In this document: positions 13,261 to 17,509 of the stretch, in pieces
Position numbering within the stretch: position 1 is the stretch's first letter
Layout of the letters: each line of letters begins with the position of its first letter
Assembly: GCA_023261685.1 (NCBI GenBank)
Contig: JAHFOM010000016.1
Span: 1 to 17,509, forward strand
Reading direction: 5' to 3'
Source of the DNA: Candidatus Moraniibacteriota bacterium
GTDB taxonomy: Bacteria > Patescibacteriota > Minisyncoccia > Moranbacterales > UBA1568
Length of the DNA: 17,509 bases
Made by a program: the position numbers and the translations under genes
The notes under the pieces: model-generated
What the model was told of the DNA's origin: nothing
Database searches by the model: none
Seen by the model: only the letters and a program-made list of their open reading frames with translations

Positions 13261-14016
13261 ATGACTATGAGACTACAGAATAAAATTGCCATTATCACCG
13301 GAGCCGGTTCGGGCATCGGTCGTGGTATCGCTCTATCTTTTGTCAAAGAAGGAGCCATGGTCGTCGTGGCTGATTGGTCGGAAGAGGGTGCTCAAGAAAC
13401 GGTGAAGCTGATTACCGAGGAAGGCGGAGAAGCTGTTTTTGTGAAAACCGACGTGAGTAAAAAGGCGGATATTCGGCAGATGGTAAGAACTTGTTTGGAC
13501 CGTTTTGGCCGAGTGGATATCTTGGTCAATAATGCCGGAGTATACAAATCCGGCAGTCTGCACGAAATATCGGAAGAAGATTGGGACGCGGTGCTAGACA
13601 TCAATCTCAAGAGTGTGTTCTTGGGTTCCGCCACAGTGATTCCTGAAATGTTGAAACTGGGTAAGGGAAAAATTATCAGCATCGCTTCCATTGCCGGCTT
13701 GGTCGGTTTTGATAAGGGAGGTCCTTACTGCGCTTCTAAAGGCGGAATAATCGCCTTGACTCGGGAAATGGCTTTGGAATATGCCCCGCAAAAAATCAAT
13801 GTTAACTGCATCGCTCCCGGAGTGATCAGGACGGCGATGACCAAAGATATGCTGGCTGATCCGACCACGCAGCAATTCTTAACAAGTTCAGCTCCGTATC
13901 CTCGCGTCGGTGTTCCGGAAGATATCGCCATGGCCGCAGTGTATCTCGCTGCTGATGAATCAGATTTTGTCAATGGCGAAGTTTTAGTCGTTGATGGCGG
14001 ATGGGTGGCTAAATGA
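13261..14016 (+). CDS. Short-chain dehydrogenase/reductase (classical SDR)
   Basis: A 251-residue Rossmann-fold oxidoreductase, normal length for a classical SDR. Cofactor motif TGAGSGIG (13-20); D38 at the end of strand 2 suggests NAD(H) rather than NADP(H). NNAG at 90-93; catalytic residues N114, S143, Y156 and K160 (YCASK) are all present. The C-terminal VNGEVLVVDGGW is typical of FabG/glucose-dehydrogenase-like members. The substrate cannot be assigned. It is 12 bp after the DUF302 gene and 22 bp before the SHOCT gene, so likely co-transcribed. ATG 13267 is an equally plausible start. No Shine-Dalgarno is visible. Confidence 0.94.
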   Translation: MTMRLQNKIAIITGAGSGIGRGIALSFVKEGAMVVVADWSEEGAQETVKLITEEGGEAVFVKTDVSKKADIRQMVRTCLDRFGRVDILVNNAGVYKSGSLHEISEEDWDAVLDINLKSVFLGSATVIPEMLKLGKGKIISIASIAGLVGFDKGGPYCASKGGIIALTREMALEYAPQKINVNCIAPGVIRTAMTKDMLADPTTQQFLTSSAPYPRVGVPEDIAMAAVYLAADESDFVNGEVLVVDGGWVAK

Positions 14017-14038
14017 TATGAGTACTGAATAAACTATT

Positions 14039-14308
14039 ATGATGGGAAATTATTTTGGAGACGGCTATGGATTTATGGGAGGATTCGGCTTCTTCTTTAT
14101 GATCCTGTTCTGGGGGTTGGTCATCTGGGCGATTATCGCGCTGGTGCAATCGGTGTCCAAAAATAATAATCAGAATAATAATCAATTTGCCACCGGGCCA
14201 TCGGGCGTACAGAGTGACACGGCGCAAGAGATACTCCGTAAACGCTATGCCAAAGGTGAAATCACCAAAGCGGAGTTCGACCAGATGAAGAAAGATCTGA
14301 CCGTCTAA
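14039..14308 (+). CDS. SHOCT-domain small membrane protein
   Basis: An 89-residue protein. The Met/Gly/Phe-rich N-terminus leads into one membrane helix (about 17-41, FFFMILFWGLVIWAIIALV). An Asn/Gln-rich linker (NNNQNNNQ) follows, then a C-terminal SHOCT motif, AQEILRKRYAKGEITKAEFDQMKKDL (given here as its parts AQEILRKRYAKGEI and TKAEFDQMKKDL, about 62-87). SHOCT is a short oligomerisation or accessory helix pair. Proteins of exactly this layout are frequent in copper/silver islands of many bacteria (recollection, not searched), which links this second transcript to the copper operon. There are two consecutive ATG codons at the start. Confidence 0.9.
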   Translation: MMGNYFGDGYGFMGGFGFFFMILFWGLVIWAIIALVQSVSKNNNQNNNQFATGPSGVQSDTAQEILRKRYAKGEITKAEFDQMKKDLTV

Positions 14309-14327
14309 TGAGTGATGCTGTCATGAT

Positions 14328-15230
14328 ATGAATAGAAGGGCGGGCATAGTGTTTGGTGCAGTAGCACTGGGGCTGATAGGCGCCGCGGGTTTTTGGGTGT
14401 TTGAGAGAGTATTACCAACGGAGGTCGGGTGCACGATGGAAGCGAAGCTCTGTCCGGACGGATCAGTGGTGGGACGGGGCGGGCCGCGGTGCGAATTTGC
14501 ACTATGTCCTGATGGGGGAGTATCAGAGAATGACGGTGTTGCAAGTGAGGATAGAGTTCCAGAAGAAACAGAGCGTGAAGATGCTTCGCAAACAATCCAA
14601 GAGAACGAGGGAGAAAGTACGACATCAGAACAAGCAAAAACCACAAAGAGCAGTCTGATATCCGATGTACCGTTTACCGTACAGGCACCGTTCGGCGAGT
14701 GGAGCGATCCGGTGTTTCAGAACGGCTGCGAGGAAGCATCGCTCGTGATGATACGGCACTGGCTTTCCGGTAAACCATTGACGCAAGAAATCGCCAAGCA
14801 GGAAATGCTCGCGCTCGTGCGTTTTGAAGACCAGTGGCTCGGTCATTCGGTGGATACGTCCGCTACGGATACCCTGAAACTGTTTCAGGATTATTATGGA
14901 GTGACTGCTGGTGAGGTGCGGATGGATATCAAGTCGGTGGATATACGAACAGCTCTGGCTGATGGAGCGGTAGTGATCGTACCGGCGGATGGCAGGAAGC
15001 TGCAGAATCCGCATTTCCGTCAGCCGGGACCGGAACGGCATATGCTCGTCATCATAGGGTATGATGTCTCAGTAAAGCAGTTCATCACCAATGATCCCGG
15101 AACGCGATATGGTGAGGAGTACCGCTATTCTGAAGATGTCTTGTTCGATGCGATCGACGATTACCCGACCGGCAAACACCTGCCAATACAGATACATCGC
15201 AAAGCGATGATAGTTATGCAAAAACTGTGA
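14328..15230 (+). CDS. Membrane-anchored C39-like cysteine peptidase
   Basis: A 300-residue protein. An N-terminal membrane helix (about 7-24) is followed by a small Cys module, C35, C42, C55, C60 (CTMEAKLCPDGSVVGR, then CEFALCPDG), a motif seen in many CPR surface proteins as far as I recall. A low-complexity Glu/Ser/Thr linker runs from about 65 to 108. A peptidase_C39_2-like domain follows: VPFTVQAPFGEW, FQNGCEEASLVM with nucleophile C134, ERHMLVIIGYD with H238, and FITNDPGTRYG with the third residue N255/D256. It acts outside the membrane. No ABC transporter is adjacent, so it is not a bacteriocin leader peptidase by context. It starts 19 bp after the SHOCT gene. Confidence 0.88.
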   Translation: MNRRAGIVFGAVALGLIGAAGFWVFERVLPTEVGCTMEAKLCPDGSVVGRGGPRCEFALCPDGGVSENDGVASEDRVPEETEREDASQTIQENEGESTTSEQAKTTKSSLISDVPFTVQAPFGEWSDPVFQNGCEEASLVMIRHWLSGKPLTQEIAKQEMLALVRFEDQWLGHSVDTSATDTLKLFQDYYGVTAGEVRMDIKSVDIRTALADGAVVIVPADGRKLQNPHFRQPGPERHMLVIIGYDVSVKQFITNDPGTRYGEEYRYSEDVLFDAIDDYPTGKHLPIQIHRKAMIVMQKL

Positions 15231-15236
15231 TATACT
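15228..15236 (+). promoter_or_regulatory. Extended -10 promoter overlapping a stop codon
   Basis: TGATATACT at 15228-15236 is an extended -10 element (TGN plus TATACT) with no clear -35. Its TGA is the stop codon of the C39-like gene. Predicted start near 15243, 17 nt before ATG 15260. Confidence 0.5.
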
Positions 15237-15259
15237 GAAACCAAGTAACAGGATGCCTT

Positions 15260-15616
15260 ATGGGACTCTTTTTTCCATCATCAGCCAAAAAGCCGGACTC
15301 TTCAGGCAGTGCCGAGAGCGGAGAGGGGCACAAGTCGTCTCTGCATAAGTATGACCACAACAGCCGTGGGAAAATTATGCAAAAAGAGATGCCCCTTATT
15401 CATCGGAGGCTTGTAAATAGACTGGGCCGCGCCAAAGCTGAACGAGTGATGGAGCAATTGGAAGCCAATATGGATACCGACGGCTCACTCGGTGCGAAGA
15501 ATGTCAGCTCGAAAGAAATCGATACATTGATGCACACGCTGGAAAAAAGCGATTACAGCAATCTGGATATGAGTGATCTCAATAAGGCCCGGGAGATTTT
15601 GGAGGCGTACGAGTAA
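15260..15616 (+). CDS. Small soluble protein of unknown function
   Basis: A 118-residue protein I do not recognise. The first 30 residues are Ser/Lys/Gly-rich and probably disordered. The rest appears helical and charged (MPLIHRRLVNRLGRAKAERVM, given as MPLIHRRLVNRLGRA then KAERVM, about 44-64; SSKEIDTLMHTLEKS about 82-96; MSDLNKAREILEAYE at the end). There is no membrane segment, cysteine or catalytic motif. A weak AGGA lies 6 bp or so before the ATG, and an extended -10 lies just upstream. Codon use matches its neighbours. Probably a CPR lineage-specific gene. Confidence 0.75.
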   Translation: MGLFFPSSAKKPDSSGSAESGEGHKSSLHKYDHNSRGKIMQKEMPLIHRRLVNRLGRAKAERVMEQLEANMDTDGSLGAKNVSSKEIDTLMHTLEKSDYSNLDMSDLNKAREILEAYE

Positions 15617-15642
15617 CGATAATTTTTCTTTCCGTTGATGTT

Positions 15643-15840
15643 ATGGCGCTGCATTTGCCTTTTGATTCCAGTCGAGATGTTTCGTCGGGGTTGGCGCTTC
15701 TTTTTGTCGTCATTTTGAGTGCGGTGGTGGGCTGGATGACAGTCAGTGCCAGCGCGGGAATTATCCGGTATGCCCAAGACTTGCCCAAGACCTCTTTGGA
15801 TAAACCATCTTTACCCATCGGTACTCGTAGTGGTCGTTAG
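15643..15840 (+). CDS. Small single-pass membrane protein, hypothetical
   Basis: A 65-residue frame with one strong hydrophobic helix at about 16-40 (GLALLFVVILSAVVGWMTVS), a polar start and a basic, Pro-rich tail. It begins 26 bp after the previous gene and ends 3 bp before the metallopeptidase start, so translation of the two may be coupled. No family is recognised. The operon-like placement and lack of a competing frame favour a real gene, but its size limits certainty. Confidence 0.55.
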   Translation: MALHLPFDSSRDVSSGLALLFVVILSAVVGWMTVSASAGIIRYAQDLPKTSLDKPSLPIGTRSGR

Positions 15841-15843
15841 CGT

Positions 15844-16395
15844 ATGCGAGAGAGTATTTCTGTGGGGCAGGGGAGAGTGTGTACGATACGCAAAAGCAAA
15901 CGGGCACGACGGCTGCGTCTGACGCTTCACCGCGATGGGAGTCTTTTTTTGACGTTGCCACGTTTTGTGTCCTACACGCGCGGACGAGCTTTTCTGGCGA
16001 GTAAAGCTGAGTGGATTGAAGAAAAAATGACGGCGCTGGCACTGCGACCGGATATGTTTTTGCTTCGCGGAGGAAAGAAAGAGTATGAAGCATCCCGTGA
16101 TCTAGCACGGAAACTGATCGAAGAACGTCTCGCGTATTTTCAACCGTTGTACGGCGTCTCGTGGAAAAGAGTCAGTATCCGCAATCAAAAAACCCGTTTC
16201 GGGAGTTGTTCTCAGGGCGGCGCGCTGTCGTTCAATTATCGTCTGTTGTTTCTTCCTCCGCATCTCTGTGATTATGTCATCGTGCACGAGCTCTGCCATT
16301 TGATTGAATTTAACCACTCCAAGAAATTCTGGGCATTGGTGGCACGGACTTTTCCAGACTTCCGCACCCTGCGCCGCGAGTTGAGATTGTTGTGA
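15844..16395 (+). CDS. YgjP-like (DUF45/M48-related) metallopeptidase
   Basis: A 183-residue protein of the YgjP/WLM-type zinc peptidase family. The zinc site is VHELCHLIEFNHSKKFW: H148 and H152 as ligands, E149 catalytic, H158 the third ligand. The family's upstream TRFGSCSQGG (about 117-126, equivalent to RWGSC) and LSFNYRLLFLP are present. The N-terminal half is the usual beta-rich region with basic residues (KSKRARRLRLTLHRDGSL). Length is somewhat short (family commonly about 220-240), mainly from a compact N-terminal part. No signal peptide, so cytoplasmic. The substrate is unknown. It follows the 65-residue membrane gene by 3 bp. Confidence 0.9.
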   Translation: MRESISVGQGRVCTIRKSKRARRLRLTLHRDGSLFLTLPRFVSYTRGRAFLASKAEWIEEKMTALALRPDMFLLRGGKKEYEASRDLARKLIEERLAYFQPLYGVSWKRVSIRNQKTRFGSCSQGGALSFNYRLLFLPPHLCDYVIVHELCHLIEFNHSKKFWALVARTFPDFRTLRRELRLL

Positions 16396-16480
16396 ATAGC
16401 GGGTTATCTTGTATTGCACCGTGGAGGGAATGTTGCGGTCGGCTTACATCCTCATCTGAAGTGCACTGTTACTCATCTTG

Positions 16481-16651
16481 GTTCAGCCGCCAAAAGTAAT
16501 TTTTTGTCTCCATTTCACCACTCATCAGGACCTCTCGGTTACCGGAAACATCAGCCCCCAATCAACGGCGGAAAAGCTCATTTTTCCGAACCGAGAGACC
16601 TTCTTCACACAGTGTGAAACGAGAGCCAAAAAATTCTTTTGGCGGATGAAC
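16481..16651. repeat. Long imperfect palindrome, copy 2 of the CCGCCAAAAG repeat
   Basis: Terminal inverted repeats: 16481-16506 (GTTCAGCCGCCAAAAG, T, AATTTTTTG) against 16626-16651 read in reverse (GTTCATCCGCCAAAAG, AATTTTTTGG). Inner matches continue in register: TTTCAC (16513-16518) with GTGAAA (16614-16619), and CTCTCGGTT (16532-16540) with AACCGAGAG (16589-16597) followed by GGAAA on each arm. The arms are about 75 nt around a short centre. TTCACAC-A-GTGTGAA (16604-16618) is a further small palindrome. TCTTG flanks both ends directly (16476-16480 and 16652-16656). The two frames that cross it are not protein-like. This fills most of the gene-free stretch 16396-16687; I see nothing firm in 16396-16473. 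Confidence 0.8.
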
Positions 16652-16687
16652 TCTTGCACTTACTTGTTGAACCTAGGGCGGGTAAAC

Positions 16688-16716
16688 TTGACACCTTATC
16701 TTTTATCTGCTTTAAT
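16688..16716 (+). promoter_or_regulatory. Promoter of the helicase gene
   Basis: Perfect TTGACA (16688-16693), 17-bp spacer, TTTAAT (16711-16716, 5/6). Predicted start near 16723, giving a leader of about 97 nt. Confidence 0.75.
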
Positions 16717-16730
16717 GGATATCTTACTCA

Positions 16731-16798
16731 AGAGTCGGCAGATTGCCTGACTCTGCATCCTTTGGGAGTCTTAGCTCTTCGAGGGAAGAGATAAGACT
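16731..16798 (+). promoter_or_regulatory. Two stable hairpins in the helicase leader
   Basis: Hairpin 1: AGAGTC plus GGC (16731-16739) with GCC, bulged T, GACTCT (16745-16754). Hairpin 2: AGTCTTA-G-CTCTT (16767-16779) with AAGAG-A-TAAGACT (16786-16798), 12 bp and one mismatch, loop CGAGGG. GACTC of hairpin 1 (16749-16753) can instead pair with GAGTC at 16766-16770, which would break both. No T run, so not terminators. A temperature- or helicase-responsive leader is plausible. Confidence 0.55.
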
Positions 16799-16819
16799 AA
16801 TTCAGTAACATTTACAATA

Positions 16820-17509
16820 ATGTTCAGTAGAAACCCAAGAGGAAGATCCTCTTCACGTCCTTCCGTTAATCGTGCCGGCAGACCGACGTCACGTGGGAGA
16901 CGGAGAGCTCCGCAAGCGCGCGCACTTGACCTGACGCAGTTCGTCAAGAAAGCCATTCAGACGACAGAAACCGAAGTCTTCAATCCAAAACACCGCTTCG
17001 CTGATTTTGAGATGCACAGTAAGTTGAAAGCCAATGTCGCTGCCGCCGGCTATGTCCACCCGACGCCGATTCAAGACGGGACGATCCCGCACATCTTGCA
17101 CGGTCGCGATGTCATTGGCATTGCCAATACCGGTACCGGCAAGACTGCTGCTTTTTTGCTGCCGCTCATTCATAAGACGTTTAAGCACAAGACTGAGAAA
17201 GTCCTCATCATCGTGCCAACGCGCGAATTGGCGCTCCAGATCGAGGATGAGTTGCGCAAGTTCGCTACCGGTTCAGGACTCTGTTCCGCACTGTGCATCG
17301 GCGGGGCGCATATGGGCGATCAGTTGCGGAGCCTCTCTCGCAATCCGAGCTTCGTCATCGGTACGCCGGGGCGCCTCAAGGATCTCATCGAGCGCAAGAA
17401 GCTGCACATCGCGGAATTCAACAACATCGTGCTCGATGAAGTGGATCGGATGCTCGATATGGGATTCATCAACGATATCAAATACCTCGTGGCGCTGATG
17501 AAAACACCG
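16820..17509 (+). CDS. DEAD-box-family RNA helicase (DEVD variant), 3'-truncated by the window
   Basis: The first 230 residues of an ATP-dependent RNA helicase are present; the frame is open at the window end. Residues 1-34 are a basic, Arg/Ser/Gly-rich tail with 11 Arg, likely RNA-binding and disordered. The N-terminal RecA-like domain has the Q-motif region (F60, YVHPTPIQ 78-85), motif I ANTGTGKTAA (102-111), Ia PTRELALQ (133-140), the GG pair (161-162), Ib TPGRL (182-186) and motif II LDEVDRMLDMGF (205-216), which is DEVD rather than DEAD. Motifs III-VI lie beyond the window. The start ATG 16820 is supported by the promoter and leader. No Shine-Dalgarno is visible. RhlE/CsdA-like role in RNA remodelling. 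Confidence 0.93.
   Translation, partial: MFSRNPRGRSSSRPSVNRAGRPTSRGRRRAPQARALDLTQFVKKAIQTTETEVFNPKHRFADFEMHSKLKANVAAAGYVHPTPIQDGTIPHILHGRDVIGIANTGTGKTAAFLLPLIHKTFKHKTEKVLIIVPTRELALQIEDELRKFATGSGLCSALCIGGAHMGDQLRSLSRNPSFVIGTPGRLKDLIERKKLHIAEFNNIVLDEVDRMLDMGFINDIKYLVALMKTP

Noticed and set aside
14328..15230. Bacteriocin export/processing system based on the C39-like domain
   Set aside because: There is no ABC transporter, no double-glycine precursor gene and no immunity gene nearby; the protein is a stand-alone anchored peptidase.
16414..16750. Two overlapping plus-strand frames (67 and 90 residues) between the metallopeptidase and the helicase
   Set aside because: Both translate through the long palindrome and the helicase promoter; the sequence is explained by the repeat.

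Overview
The window is a bacterial chromosome segment that uses the standard code: several clear genes end in TGA, which argues against the recoded Gracilibacteria/Absconditabacteria. It best fits a member of the Candidate Phyla Radiation (Patescibacteria, Parcubacteria-like). This is an inference from the ribosomal gene order, lysine/alanine-rich tails on several core proteins, a PEGA-domain membrane protein, many small membrane proteins, scarce Shine-Dalgarno sites and unusual intergenic repeats. No rRNA, tRNA or CRISPR array was seen.

Region 1 (1-3459) is the end of a ribosomal protein/RNA polymerase operon: rpsK, rpsD, rpoA, rplQ, rplM, rpsI. RpoA lacks its C-terminal domain. Two intergenic stretches here are odd: an AGCT-based heptamer repeat before rpsI and a GC-rich, hairpin-dense segment after it. 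Region 2 (3600-6620) holds an AT-richer orphan gene between two identical terminator hairpins, a convergent PEGA/beta-propeller gene, and a small integral membrane protein gene transcribed divergently from overlapping promoters. Region 3 (6620-7122) holds a palindromic repeat and a monocistronic cold-shock protein gene with promoter and terminator.

Region 4 (about 7150-14308) is a copper-handling island. A strong promoter and a leader with two palindromes precede three tightly spaced genes: a multicopper oxidase with a Met-rich loop, a three-part fusion (HMA domain, TauE/SafE-DsbD-like membrane domain, cupredoxin domain), and a CopA-type Cu(I) P-type ATPase. A second transcript then encodes a DUF302 protein, a short-chain dehydrogenase, a SHOCT membrane protein and, continuing on, a C39-like peptidase. 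The likely logic is that CopA exports Cu(I), the fusion protein binds or passes copper across or at the membrane, and the oxidase converts Cu(I) to less toxic Cu(II) outside the membrane using O2.

Region 5 (15228-17509) holds two small unknown genes, a YgjP-type metallopeptidase gene, a roughly 170-bp imperfect palindrome related to the repeat in region 3, and the start of a DEAD-box-family helicase gene (DEVD variant) with a long, hairpin-rich leader. The helicase runs off the right edge.
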